Shown piece after piece: positions 1-10,649 of a stretch of DNA of 64,000 nucleotides. Made by a program: the position numbers and the translations under genes. The stretch comes from Brachionus rotundiformis (lineage: Eukaryota; Rotifera; Eurotatoria; Ploima; Brachionidae). The stretch covers positions 9,159 to 73,158 of the forward strand of contig JAESIW010000025.1 of NCBI GenBank assembly GCA_016802295.1, read 5' to 3'. Position 1 is the first letter of the stretch, and each line of letters starts with the position of its first letter. The notes under the pieces are model-generated. The model had not been told where the DNA came from. It did no database searches and saw only the letters and a list, made by a program, of their open reading frames with translations.

Positions 1-488
1 AGCTTAAAATATTGTGTTAAGCTTATCAACAAGAATCGCGTCAAATATAAGCCAGTACTTATGGGCACGTACGCGATTTTTATATTCTTCACATTAAATT
101 AAATTTTATTACATGATTTGACTTGTTTTGGTTTCGTTTAGCTTAAAATATTGTGTTAAGCTTATCAACAAGAATCGCGTCAAATATAAGCCAGTACTTA
201 TGGGCACGTACGCGATTTTTATATTCTTCACATTAAATTAAATTTTATTACATGATTTGACTTGTTTTGGTTTCGTTTAGCTTAAAATATTGTATTAAGC
301 CTAGTTAATTGTGAAAAGCTTATCAACAAAAATCGCGTCAAATATAAGCACGTACTTATGGGCACGTACGCGATTTTTATATTCTTCACATTAAATTAAA
401 TTTTATTACATGATTTGACTTGTTTTGGTTTCGTTTAGCTTAAAATATTGTGTTAAGCTTATCAACAAGAATCGCGTCAAATATAAGC
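1..488. repeat. 139-bp tandem repeat array (about 3.4 copies)
   Basis: Units start at 1, 140, 279 and 437. The first two are 139 bp and essentially identical. The third is 158 bp because of a 19-bp insertion near its start. The fourth breaks off near 488. Each full unit carries an inverted pair, AATCGCGT and ACGCGATT, about 45 bp apart, which could form a stem. The array touches the left edge of the window, so its true size is unknown. It lies just outside the first gene of the Rep/RPA cluster and may be a subterminal repeat of that element or simply a local satellite. Confidence 0.95.
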
Positions 489-649
489 AAGAATCTTTTT
501 TAGTAATATATTAATTTAGGAATATTTGGGGTACAAGGACAAATGAAAGATTGTTTTTCTTTTTACCATTTTTATTCAATAAACATATATTTTACAAAAA
601 TGAAAAAAAAGTTTTCAATATTTACAAATCAATTTAAATTACATATTTA

Positions 650-1525
650 TTAAATATTATTTTTTAAAGAATTTTCTTCATATTCTTTTAATAGCAATAC
701 CATTTTCTCATCTTCCGCATTCGATATTATTTTGTTTTCTTCATCAACATGACTTTCTTTGACTATCTTCAATTCAGTGTTTTGATTGTATCCGTTTTCT
801 GATATAATAATCGCATTATTATTATGATTGTTGCTGGTTTTCTTATTGTTTGATTCTTTACTGAAGAATTTCATTATTTTTGTAATTTTGAAAATATCCG
901 ATTTTTGATTTTCTTTATTATTCTCTTCATTTTCGGCTTTTATTTTGAATGAATCATCTATTTCGTTATTTCCTGATATTTTCTCTTCATTTGATAAATT
1001 TTTTTTCTTTTTCATCGGCAATTCTTCTTTTTCTTCTTCGTCCCCGTTTTCTAATTTCCTTTTATTGCCATTTTTTGATTTTCCAAGAGAAATGTCGACT
1101 AATTCTGTTTCACTTATGTTTTTTTCGTTCCTGTTGTTATCACAATCAATCTCTTCAATAGATGTTTTAGTTTTATGTTTTAATGATTGATAATGCCTGT
1201 TTAAATGCTCTTTTCTTGTAAATGTCAAATTACAAGTGGTACATTTATATTGTCTTTCTGTTTGATTTAATTTTCCTTGGAAATAAAATATTGTTCCGTT
1301 ACATGGCAGGAGATTTTTATGCTTTTCCGTTAGATGACGAATGTACGAATAATAAGATATGAAGTTATTCTTTAATTTTGTATCTTCATCACAAATTGGA
1401 CATTCATAATTAACGTGATTATTTTTTGTTTTAAGTGATGGTATTATTTTCTCGATGAATATTGTTTTGTTTGGATCATTATCTTTAATGCGTCTTAGAT
1501 AAGAATGTATTTGATTTGTTGTCAT
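650..1525 (-). CDS. C2H2 zinc-finger protein, intronless
   Basis: A 291-residue intact ORF with an ATG start. Two C2H2-like fingers are visible. The first has C42, C45, H64 and H69 with a long linker; the second has C95, C98, H111 and H117 and the classic TFTRKEHLNRH core. The rest is charged and low in complexity, with a KRKLENGDEEE stretch followed by MKKKKN that could serve as a nuclear localisation signal. A likely role is sequence-specific DNA or RNA binding in the nucleus; no orthologue is recognised. It is transcribed divergently from the RPA-like gene at 1723 through a 197-bp shared promoter. A minus-strand AATAAA-type signal lies just past the stop near 573-580. The single-exon form is shared with the other ORFs of the 1-14.7 kb block. 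Confidence 0.75.
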   Translation of the reverse strand: MTTNQIHSYLRRIKDNDPNKTIFIEKIIPSLKTKNNHVNYECPICDEDTKLKNNFISYYSYIRHLTEKHKNLLPCNGTIFYFQGKLNQTERQYKCTTCNLTFTRKEHLNRHYQSLKHKTKTSIEEIDCDNNRNEKNISETELVDISLGKSKNGNKRKLENGDEEEKEELPMKKKKNLSNEEKISGNNEIDDSFKIKAENEENNKENQKSDIFKITKIMKFFSKESNNKKTSNNHNNNAIIISENGYNQNTELKIVKESHVDEENKIISNAEDEKMVLLLKEYEENSLKNNI

Positions 1526-1722
1526 TTTTTGACTTAATTTTTGTTTTTTTTATTTGTTCGTATTCAAGATTGTTTGATATTTTTTTCAATTTAGTTGCTT
1601 CTTTTTATACTATTTTCAAAAATCTCGATTCGATATTTATTAATAAATCGAATGGAGAATAAATTTTACTATTTAAATAGGTTGAGATTTTATTTTTTTT
1701 TCTAAAAATCTACTGTTTAATT
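1526..1722. promoter_or_regulatory. divergent promoter, zinc-finger / RPA-like genes
   Basis: This is the intergenic space between two divergent ORFs. TATA-like elements are GTATAAAAAG on the minus strand (1601-1610) and TATTTAAATAG on the plus strand (1670-1680). Between them is CGATTCGATATT (1626-1637), one base different from the repeated motif in the Rep promoter. It overlaps a perfect 14-bp palindrome ATTTATTAATAAAT (1635-1648) bordered by inverted CGAAT/ATTCG. The assignment rests on position and motif likeness only. Confidence 0.5.
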
Positions 1723-3033
1723 ATGACCGATTTCGAAATTTATCTGAGTAAAGGAATTTTAGAAAAGATTGCACTTAAAGAAAGTCTTTTCGACTTGTCA
1801 AAACAAAATTACAATTTACCAAGTAAAGCTGCAACCGAAATTAGACTTGAAAACATAGTACCTATTCTCTTAATAAGAGAAATATATGCTTTTGATTATT
1901 CAAATGAAAAGGGTCAAAGATATGGTATAATTTTGAATGATGGTGCCGAAGAATTAACTGCTACAATTGATTCTGGCTATTTGTCACTTTTAAATTCAGT
2001 AGATGACAATCAATTTCTGAGAAATGGGTCAATCATTCTTTTGCGTAAGTATAAGATAGTTTGTATTCAGGACATACTGACCGAACAAGAACTTGAAATT
2101 GAGACTGTGAAGCAAAAAAGAGTGCTCTGTATTACAGAATTAATAAAACTAGGACATTATAAAAAAGATCAAACAAGTATATGTCAGCCAATTGAATTGG
2201 AAGAAAAATTTACGAATATCACGCATTCTATTGAAGATCTAGAAACAAGCTTGTCAAAAGTCGAATGGTCTATTTGTTGCGAAGTTGTTGATAAGGGTGA
2301 TGTTCGTCATTTCGAAAATAGACAAAACGGACAAATTGGAACATTTCAACGATTTCTCTTGAAAGATGAAAGCGGATATGTTGAAATGGTTGCTTTTAAC
2401 AAATTCTGTGAAATGCATTCAATAAAGAATATAGTTAAAGGATGTTTCATTGTATTGAGAAATTGTGACGTACGAATTCAGAAATCGAATCTAAAGAATT
2501 GGTCAGAATTTAAAAGTGTTGACAAGGAATTGCAAGTGAAACTTACCACAATTGTCGAAAAATGTCCCGAACTCTATCGGAAAACAGTTCAGCATAATAC
2601 CTCGGAAATTAAAGCAAAGACAAAATTTCCAGACAATGAAAAAAAAGATAAAACTTACGTTAAATTTACAAAAATTGGTGATTTAATTTTTGCAAAAATC
2701 AATAGTTTCGTCGACATAATTGGTATTGTGTACGAAATTAGTACATTAAAGACAATGAAGGCGTTTAATTCACTTGCATTAAGAAATATAAAGCTTATCG
2801 ATCAATCGAATATTCCAATTTCAGTAGCTTTCTGGGGAAAACAAGCTGAAGATTTTTCCCATATTATTGGAACATGCCTAATGTTTAATAAAATCAAAGT
2901 CACAAACTACGGTGGTGTGTCGTTGAGTGTAATGAGAGCAACAACAATTATGGAAATAAAGGAAAATTATGAGATCTCGGCAGCAAGAGAATTATTTAAA
3001 TGGTGGAAACAAAAAAATCAGACGAATAATTAA
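1723..3033 (+). CDS. RPA70-like ssDNA-binding protein lacking the C-terminal zinc OB fold
   Basis: A 436-residue intronless ORF. The order matches replication protein A large subunit. An N-terminal OB domain spans about residues 5-145 (LSKGILEKI, then RYGIILNDG). DBD-A lies at about 181-285, starting at the EWSICCEVVDKGDVR strand and including LLKDESGYVEMVAFN. DBD-B lies at about 314-415, with FVDIIGIVYEI, VAFWGKQAEDF and YGGVSLSVM. The protein ends at an ELFKWW helix where cellular RPA70 continues into zinc-containing DBD-C, which is used for trimer assembly. It should coat single-stranded DNA but not assemble in the usual RPA trimer. A polyadenylation signal AATAAA is at 3113-3118. Cellular RPA70 proteins are about 600 residues, so this is a shortened version. 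RPA-like genes are known cargo of some rolling-circle transposons, which fits the Rep gene nearby. Confidence 0.88.
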   Translation: MTDFEIYLSKGILEKIALKESLFDLSKQNYNLPSKAATEIRLENIVPILLIREIYAFDYSNEKGQRYGIILNDGAEELTATIDSGYLSLLNSVDDNQFLRNGSIILLRKYKIVCIQDILTEQELEIETVKQKRVLCITELIKLGHYKKDQTSICQPIELEEKFTNITHSIEDLETSLSKVEWSICCEVVDKGDVRHFENRQNGQIGTFQRFLLKDESGYVEMVAFNKFCEMHSIKNIVKGCFIVLRNCDVRIQKSNLKNWSEFKSVDKELQVKLTTIVEKCPELYRKTVQHNTSEIKAKTKFPDNEKKDKTYVKFTKIGDLIFAKINSFVDIIGIVYEISTLKTMKAFNSLALRNIKLIDQSNIPISVAFWGKQAEDFSHIIGTCLMFNKIKVTNYGGVSLSVMRATTIMEIKENYEISAARELFKWWKQKNQTNN

Positions 3034-4441
3034 AAATCTTGTGTTTATTTTTTGCTTAGAATTTTTTTTTATTTTTTTTTATTCCTCTTTTCCAAATATA
3101 TTATTTTTTTTGAATAAATCTGTAATAATAATTAAAATTTCTTTTATTACTTATTCCTCTTTAAGATATTAATTGTTAACTATCCCAACATAGAATTCAA
3201 ATTCCATTAGGCAAAAATCTAAATTAATATTTTTTTATTTAAATGGAAAACCATTTAATTTTTCGGAAAAAAAGGCTTGATTTCGATACATTAAAAGTAA
3301 CACTAAAAGAATATTCGACAATACAAACTAAACTCATTTATACAATTCAAGTTATTTAGATTATTATCGAATAAAATTTTATTAAGTTAATTTTAGTTGT
3401 TTGGGATGGAATTTTTGAATAATTATCTGAAGTTATGTAACATTTCTCGAAATTATAGGACATTTTTTAAAAACATTCTTTTACGTTAAAATATTTCTTT
3501 CTTTTTTAAAATTTAGATTTAATGATCTATGATATGAATACTTTTAACCATTAAAATTAAACAAATCCATTTTTATTCAAGTCCGTCTTCAAATCATCAT
3601 TGTCAATTATGTTTTTTTAATTGTTTTTTTTTTCTTTAAATCAGTTATTTAAATTTTCTCTTTCATTAGAATTGAATTAGTTTATTGACTGTTTAGGGAT
3701 AAGGTCCCTATTAATTAGATGTTAGTTTTTTTTGAGTTTTAACCAAAAATAATTCATGTCGAATTGAAATTTTAAATATAAATATTATCTGCGAAATTTT
3801 GCTTTTCGTGAAAATGAAGTACACGGAATGAAGTAAACGAAGATGTTTTATTGCCAAAAAAAATAACTGAATGAAAAAGATTGAATTTTTATAAAAAATT
3901 TCGTGAATACGATGAAAAACTTAGATATCTAAATGTGTAATAAAATTAAATATTCCAAAAAAAAAATATTCTAATTGTGTATGTAAATTCGAGTGATCAA
4001 AATCAAATAATTCAAAACCTTTGTGTAAGTTAAGCCACCACTCTAATTTCTAAAACAGTAAACCCCAATGTATTTTAAAAAATACTGAAACATTTAAATA
4101 AGGCTAGTAAATAAAAAAAATTAAATAAGGCTAGTATACTATAAAAAAATATAAAATTCATAAATTCATGGGCTCTTCTGAGTTTGAACGTGTTAATCAC
4201 GAGGTGGAGCACTTAAAAATCTTGGAGGTCTAATACTCACCAGGCGACAGTTAATTTCATTTAATTTTGATTTTAGAGATAACTCACAATTGTTTGGAGA
4301 TTCAAAACCAGTAGATCATTAAGTGTTTAACAACTCCAAAAAATATTCTATGTATTGAATCTATCAATGTGCTTTCAATTGGTCGATATTCGCTCAGATT
4401 ACCAAGATCATAATCTGAGTTAGATGATTTGGTGTTCAAAA
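3034..4441. other. AT-rich intergenic stretch
   Basis: No coding sequence is supported here. It holds the RPA-like gene's poly(A) signal and long A/T runs. A 21-base stretch at 4016-4036 recurs with one mismatch directly before the internal telomeric array (39229-39249). There is also a small direct repeat containing ATAAGGCTAGTA near 4098 and 4130. Confidence 0.6.
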
Positions 4442-4918
4442 TTAGTGATCTTGCTGGTTTATCAAATATACAAAAAGATCAAAAAATCGATATAAATTAG
4501 ATTCATGGAAAATTCCAATCTCTAATTGTTTCAAATTTTCAATTATAGGCTTAAGGAAAGTACTAAATCCTTTAGGCTTACCATTTAAAACATATATTAC
4601 TTTTAAAAAAAATAAGTAACCAGCACAAAAGTATATAAGATATTTACCTGCAATCAAAATATTATCCAATGAGTACCTATTTTCCAAAGGAATTTCATTT
4701 ATTGCTAAATAAACAGGCCATTTTTGGGATATATCTAAGCCGTCAGTATTAATTATGAGACTATAAACTGTATCAAAATTATTATTATTCTTTTTCGAAT
4801 GTTGTTTTCGAAATTCTTTATAAAGATCACTGTCACGAATGTCTTCAATTACAAGTGAATTGGTTTTGTTCGGCCTTGGTATTGGTAATATTTTTTTTAA
4901 AAAGCCTTCGTATTTCAT
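4442..4918 (-). pseudogene. fragment of a Tnp2/CACTA-like transposon protein
   Basis: A 158-residue ORF from an ATG. The middle reads TDGLDISQKWPVYLAINEIP, then DNILIAGKY, then FLKPIIENLKQLEIGI. This order (an IINTDG strand, a WPV-x-INEIP segment, an IAG-x segment and FLKPFVENL) is what I know from large transposase-domain proteins of CACTA/Plavaka-type transposons in animals. Those proteins are many hundreds of residues long, so this is only a central slice; the C-terminus after the VFYL region looks unrelated or degraded. No terminal repeats were found around it. It is probably not part of the Rep/RPA element, though that cannot be excluded. Confidence 0.5.
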
Positions 4919-7412
4919 TTTCTAGACTAATAAAGTAGAATACATCAAGTCTAAAAATTTTTATGTTATTTTTAAATAAATAAAATTAACTTAATTTTAT
5001 CTTATTTCGTTTAGCGCTTAATTCAATAAATATGTCACAAGGTTGACAGAACCGCTTTTTAGTATATTTTATTTACTCATTAGTTAAATTGAGTATATTT
5101 TGGCTCATTTGATCATATGATCGTAGTATTTTCAGATTTGTTGTAATATGTAAAAGTTGGCTAACAAGTGATGGAGCGCTTTGTGTTATTTTTCCTGAGT
5201 AAAATAATGATAGTAGGCACATTTCAATCAATTCAGTAATCTTTCAGATTATTTTGGTTTTTTACCTCGCATTCAAGTAACTCATTTAAATGGTACTCAG
5301 TGTTTTTTTGTTGTAAAGGTTCTGAAATTTGATTAAAAGAAAGCTCGGTGAAATTTTTTTCATTTTGCTGTACCAAATTTTGATCTACGTTAACATATCA
5401 ATAAGGTTCTTTACTTTTATAAATTCATTATTTTTTGAATAATTGTTTCTAACAGATTTATGAGAAAATTTATCTTTTAATGTTAAATCCAAACTAAGTC
5501 AACATCTTCAGCCTAATTCGTAATATATTGGTTTAGCAAAAGTCTTTATTTTGCGACAAAAATCCAAAAATTAATTGCTGCATTTTAATTCAAATTTTCA
5601 CATCAATTTATTCAATTAAATTTAGATTTTTTGTGATTTCATTTTATCAAATATTGGTTGCGAAAAATTCATATTCATTTAATTTAAAATAATTATTAGC
5701 AATTTACTTTAATTTTTTTTCACATATGTCGAGAACTCTCGAATATTATTTAAATTTTAAATCATATTCTGATCGCTTAATAAGTTTTTCAAATTTGTTC
5801 AAAATATCTTGTTTTTCCTTTTCTTTTCTATCATTAGTAAATATTCACATTTTTTAACCATATCTAAATAATATTCCTTATAAATAATAGTTTTTTAAAT
5901 TTGGAAAATTTTTTAGTTTTAGCAAAAATAAAATAAATAAATTTAAGACAAGCGTGGTAATAAAAAAACAATTTTTTTCGTTAATGAATGAATAATTGTA
6001 AAGATTTTATGTTGATTCTATAAAGAATCCTTAATTATACTTCAAATTTTTATTGACTGGGTCCTTTTTTGGAAATTCACAATCTCCGGTTTCTTAGCTT
6101 ACTAATTTCCGGTTAAGAAAGATAGCAAAACATAATTCTGCAGAAACAACTCAGAGAATATGGCAAACTGTTAAAATCAACTCAGTCTATAAATTTGTGT
6201 TGCTTTTAAACTTAATTGCTCTTGACTAATAGAGAACTTTTTCGTGGATAATAAATGTCCCTAAACTTAAACCCAGAAAAAAATTAGATACTTGACAATA
6301 CTCTCAATAAAAAAGGAGCTTGTTAAATTGGTCTATTTAGGACTTAAAATAGTCAAACTGACTCTTCTCCAAAGACCGACTTACCATCCAAACATTAAAT
6401 GAGGCAGACCTACTTGACTGTGAAATATAATAAATTGTCTTTTTATTTTGAAATCTGGTCTAATATCAGGTGCATTTTATGGAAAAAAAAGTTTTTCAAG
6501 TTAGCAACAAAAAGCAAGCAATCGCCAAAATACATCTAATTTACATTATCAATGAATCATTGAGATTATGGATTTAACAATTTCAAAGATAATAATCAAG
6601 CATAGTGTAGTTTCTCAATCCAGGCTTAAATAATCAACAATTGAAACTCATTTTAAATTTGTTATCAAATGGAGTTTTAAAATTTAAAGAAGAATTTAGA
6701 TGGTAAACCCAACCTATTATGTTTTTTGACTAATTTGAAAAAATTGATTAAACTTCATTTTTTTAAGCCAAGTACTATATAGGATAACATTCAGCCTAAA
6801 GTAAGGGTTTATTTATCAAATTGATTCGTTTTGTTTTATTTTTCTTAATTTGTCGATTAAATTAATTTCAATAAAGTAAATAAATGTAATAGAAAGGCAA
6901 ATTTTTAAGAATGAAAAATTATAAAATTATTCATTTTAACTTTTCCATAGTAATATTTTAAAATTTAAAAAATCGCCGTATTGACTATATCTTTCTTATT
7001 TTGAGTAGAATTTTTTTAAACACCATTTTAAAAATATTTCATAATATCATAAATCATTTTTTATTCTTAATCAATTTAAACTTTGTAAATTTAATTTAAT
7101 TTTATTATCCATCCATTTATTTCCTGGATATAATCTTTTTTGTTCTTATTTTATAATTTCTAGGGTAATTAACTAATTTTTCATGGATTTTGAATGACTT
7201 TATTTTATTGATTTATTTTAAATTTTTGCAAAAAATTATTATTATTTAAAAATTTATTTCGATTCAATTATTTTAGAAAATATATTAACCATATTGGAAT
7301 TTTAAAATTTTCTTATTTATTTGAGAGTAAATTTAAATTATATTTTCTACTATAAATTTTATTAAAAAGAAAATTAAACATAAACAAAGTTTCAAAAATC
7401 TAAAAAAGAACT
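4919..7412. other. 2.5 kb of AT-rich DNA with no recognisable gene
   Basis: No ORF of convincing composition, no terminal repeats and no RNA gene are visible on either strand. The stretch is rich in A/T homopolymers and scattered stops. It separates the left (zinc finger, RPA) and right (SANT, Rep) gene groups of the putative element. Confidence 0.6.
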
Positions 7413-7694
7413 TTATTTAAATTTTTGATTCCATTTTCGGGTTTTAGTATTGAGTCTCTTGATCGCATTCAAAATTTCTTTTTTATTTTTTGTGAATGTA
7501 ATTACCCTTGTTGCTATATCTGAATTTTGTTCTCTTAATTTTGGTGATGGATATGGATTCTTACAATTAACTTCTTGATCTTTTTGCCTATGGCTTGGTA
7601 TTTGCGGCAATGGAATCAGATTTTCTTGTTGTGAACATTTTGACCATATAATTTTTTTCTTAGTTGGATTTTCATTATCACTTTTAAGTTCCAT
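7413..7694 (-). CDS. small basic protein of unknown function
   Basis: A 93-residue ORF with an ATG start and a strongly basic composition. It has KKKIIW near the N-terminus, a proline-rich middle (IPLPQIPSHR) and a basic C-terminal helix (NAIKRLNTKTRKWNQKFK). No family is recognised. The case for a real gene is contextual. A TATTTAAG core-promoter-like site lies about 60 bp upstream, as in the SANT and coiled-coil genes, and a three-copy 19-bp repeat lies just beyond. A nucleic-acid-binding role is plausible from charge alone but is not shown. Confidence 0.45.
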   Translation of the reverse strand: MELKSDNENPTKKKIIWSKCSQQENLIPLPQIPSHRQKDQEVNCKNPYPSPKLREQNSDIATRVITFTKNKKEILNAIKRLNTKTRKWNQKFK

Positions 7695-7749
7695 TATGTC
7701 GTGTTGGAATGATTTATTAAAATTTAGCTCAATATTTCAAAAATTTATT

Positions 7750-7822
7750 CTTAAATAGTATATCAACAAAATCGAATCAATAGTCATTTATCGAATCAAT
7801 AATCATTTATCGAATCAATACT
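7750..7822. promoter_or_regulatory. promoter with three 19-bp spaced TCGAATCAATA repeats
   Basis: TCGAATCAATA occurs at 7772-7782, 7791-7801 and 7810-7820 with exact 19-bp spacing. The spacers are TCATTTA-like. The array lies upstream of the small basic-protein gene, next to CTATTTAAG read on the minus strand (about 7752-7760). The GAATCAATA core differs by one base from the GATTCAATATT repeats of the Rep promoter, suggesting one binding factor for both. Confidence 0.55.
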
Positions 7823-7967
7823 TAAAATTCAGTAATGACTCAAGGGCATCCTGAATTTGAAGTCCAATTCAAAACATAATACCGATTTAAAGATTTTAAC
7901 TTAAGATTTTATTTAAAAGCCTAATAAAAATAAACCGGTACGTAGGATAAGATTCCTAGGAGCAGAA

Positions 7968-8609
7968 TAGGATGGCTTAGATATTAGCAGATCTCTCGAG
8001 GATACCAGGTTCGTCAGGCAAATGACAGAGGCCCTCATAGTCTCCGACCCAAAGGGAAGAATGCTCCAAAGGGTCAGGGGATACCTCAATTATTATCTCA
8101 GCTTCGGAGGAAAAGTTTCTCCGATAGTTAATATCTTCCTAAAGATGACCCCAGTCACTCGAAGAAAGTACTGGTGGTTTATTGACCTGATAATTAAGAT
8201 AGATAGGTTCAGCTTTAGGACATTGCACCGAGAACCAGAGGACCACTGGTATACCGATGCTTCTGAATATGGGCTTGGGGCCGTACACAGGAAGTCGGGA
8301 CGGGATGTCTCACTTCCGGCTCCGACTGAAGCCATATTATTTAATGAAGGAGCAGCATCCCTAATTCCATTCATCTTCCGAAACCGTTATCCTCGCAACA
8401 AACACCTTCATGTGGACAACATGGCGGTACTCGGACTATGGCGTAAAGGCAGAGCAAAGTGGTGGAGATTCGCTTCCGCAAGCCCTCAATCAATTAGGAG
8501 ATTCTTCTCACTGGTCTTAATGGTCAATTGGGCAAAGACAATATACAACATCTCGGTATCGTATGTGCCATCGATACGCATGGCACATACGATACGCATA
8601 TCACCGTAA
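7968..8609 (+). pseudogene. retroelement RT-thumb / RNase H fragment (DIRS- or LTR-like)
   Basis: The frame is open from just after a TAG at 7968 and the first ATG is at 8022. The protein has an RT thumb-like region (LEDTRFVRQMTEAL, QRVRGYLNYYLSFGGK). An RNase H follows, with three acidic motifs visible: HWYTDASEYGLGAV, EAILFNEGAASLIPF and HLHVDNMAVLGLW. It ends in VSYVPSI, where such proteins normally continue. Here the sequence turns back on itself in a perfect inverted repeat (8556-8595). GC content is clearly above the surroundings. The RNase H style suggests a DIRS- or Ty3-related element; the exact clade is not certain. No RT catalytic domain, integrase or LTR is present. Confidence 0.6.
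8556..8595. repeat. perfect 16-bp inverted repeat with 8-nt loop
   Basis: The arm GTATCGTATGTGCCAT (8556-8571) is followed by a CGATACGC loop and its exact reverse complement (8580-8595). The left arm is coding sequence (VSYVPS) of the RNase H fragment. The right arm is therefore an inverted copy of that coding sequence placed at its broken end. Confidence 0.95.
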
Positions 8610-8650
8610 AACGTGATTGCGCATTGGCCTTGCGATACGCGTTCATAAAT

Positions 8651-8782
8651 AAAGCTGCCGAATCAACTAATCGGTAGCTTTCAAACTTCTTTTTCTTATT
8701 ATTTTAATAAACAGGACTGACCTGCGGCAGTGCCACCGGTGAAAAATCTTGGCTGACCGCGTGGCACTGCCGCGGGTCCTGT
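8651..8782. repeat. two further hairpins, one long and GC-rich
   Basis: The first hairpin pairs AAAGCTGCCGA (8651-8661) with TCGGTAGCTTT (8671-8681), with one mismatch and a 9-nt loop, followed by a T-rich run. The second pairs 8711-8736 with 8761-8782. Its core GGCAGTGCCAC / GTGGCACTGCC is perfect, and outer ACAGGAC / GTCCTGT segments also pair, with a small bulge. Such GC-rich folds stand out in this background. They may be structured 3' sequence of the retroelement scrap. Confidence 0.85.
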
Positions 8783-8900
8783 ACATAAATAAAGATACAT
8801 AAATGACACAGGATATAATGGTTAATATAACCAAACCCTTTTCACCATTTTGTAATCAATTTTTGTTTAAATTTTATTTATTTTAATTGCTTTAGTGGTA

Positions 8901-9187
8901 CAGTACGAAATAAGTTGACAGCCTGCTTAAGCAAATGCTCAAGAGCGGCGCTAGGTTGCTTAAGCAGCACTTGAGCACATGCTCTACAGATGCGCTAGGT
9001 TGCTTAAGCAGCGCTTGAGCACATGCTCTACAGATGCGCTAGAACAAAAACTGAACTTTGCAATCAATTAACTTTTGTACTATAAAAACATTAATTAATC
9101 GCTCCTTTTTTCTCAGAGCTACGAGCATGATCTAGAGCTGCTTGCGCAGTGCTCAAAAAACTGTCAACTTATTTCAGAAAAGTACTG
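8901..9187. mobile_element. Tc1/mariner-type MITE, copy 1
   Basis: A 287-bp non-coding element flanked by TA (8899-8900 and 9188-9189), the target of Tc1/mariner transposases. It starts CAGTAC and ends GTACTG. The subterminal GAAATAAGTTGACAG is repeated in inverse near the right end. The interior is full of short palindromes around GCTTAAGC and GAGCACATGCTC, and a segment with GCGCTAGGTTGCTTAAGCAG is tandemly repeated. A second copy is at 15238-15474. Confidence 0.88.
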
Positions 9188-9189
9188 TA

Positions 9190-10649
9190 TTTAAGTTTAA
9201 ATTTGTAAAGAAATTTTTTGAGTCGAGAAAAAAGTTTCTGATACCAATCATGGAACGCATTTTTCCTCCAAAGACTCCAAAGACAAATAGTTCCCATCAC
9301 ATTGGAATACTTGACTTGACTTGACTTTAACGGTGGTTTGAATCTGAGCAAAGTGCTTCTTAACTACTATAAGCATTGCATAAATTTAAAATGATTAAAG
9401 TAATAGTTCTTATTTTACTCATTCATATCAACAAAAGGAAATAGTTTTTCTAATTCGTTTCCAGATTAGATGTGGAAAAAATAAAAAATGCAAAATTTTC
9501 ATTAAACAAATTATATAGAAGTTTTATTTTTTTATTTGATGATATAAATTCACTTTGTTTCTTTTCACAACCAGCTCTGGTAGATAATTTGCATATAATC
9601 CTTACAAAGTCAGTTTTAAATTGGTTTTTTATTCGGCATCTATTGAGAATAAATTGGGAATCACAAGACAACTTTGGTATTTATAAATTAAGAGATAAAA
9701 GTCTTTAGAAAAAATAGTGGCAACTTGATCCTGAGCAAAATTTTTAGATTAAATGATTTACCGATTGATGTAATATTGATTTTCAAATTAAGAAATTGGA
9801 AATAATTTTGTTTTAATTATTTGATTTTTATTATCTGTATTTAAATTACTAATAATATTATTGTTGGATTTTATTTATTTTTTTTATTTATTACTTTTGG
9901 AAAATATCCTAGAATCTTTGAGCTACGATCTCTGAGATTCCAAGGATTATGTAATTTTGAATCAAACTTTAAGCATCACTAGAGATCTTGCCTTTGGAAA
10001 AATAACTCAAAAAGAAGCAGAGAGAATTAATAAAAGCTTAAATCAGAACGACAACGAAGGCTTTGAAGGTTTTTAAATTTTAAAAAATTTTCAAACTATC
10101 TTTAAAATTAATAATTTTATTTTAAAAAAGCAATTTTTTAATCAGTCCTTGTACGAATTATCTTTTTTTACATTTGAAAATTGGCCAAACTAAAATGAAT
10201 AAGAAGTGCTAATTTTTAATTAAAAAAATTGGGAAGTAAAAAATCATACTTAAAAATTAATTTCATATTTTTATTTATAAAGAAACAAAAAATAAATTTA
10301 ATTAACAAATTGCAATTCTTTCAAATAGTATTTAGACAATCTAACCAAATTTAAATTAATTATTTTGTAAAAAAATTAGTTAAAGAAAAAAAAAAAAGGG
10401 TATAAAATAATTTTCTCTATATAAAATATAAAAAAAGCCATTCACTCTTAACACACATATAAAACTTAAAAATAAAAAAACATTTAAGAGAAATAATTAA
10501 AATAATAATTAAAGATTATTTTGTTTTTGAACTGGAAAACGCCTTTTTTTTTAATTAGTAACTTTTTTAATTAATTGAATTAAAAATGACTGAGAACTGC
10601 TTCTAAGTTACAACATGTCAATAATTTACAACTTTTAAGCGATTATTGG
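9190..10649. other. mostly non-coding; one possible terminal-exon remnant
   Basis: Most of this stretch holds nothing recognisable. At 9936-10076 (+) a 46-codon open stretch directly after an in-frame TGA reads DSKDYVILNQTLSITRDLAF, then KITQKEAERINKSLNQND, and stops at TAA. It has protein-like composition and could be the last exon or a scrap of an unknown gene. The ORFs at 9142-9324 and 9450-9708 lack any recognisable feature. Confidence 0.35.

Noticed and set aside
1..488. CRISPR array
   Set aside because: Units are contiguous 139-bp tandem copies without unique spacers and no cas genes exist.
8651..8690. Bacterial-style intrinsic terminator (stem plus T-run)
   Set aside because: The surroundings are eukaryotic, with introns and animal genes; the T-run is common here and the hairpin belongs to a retroelement scrap.
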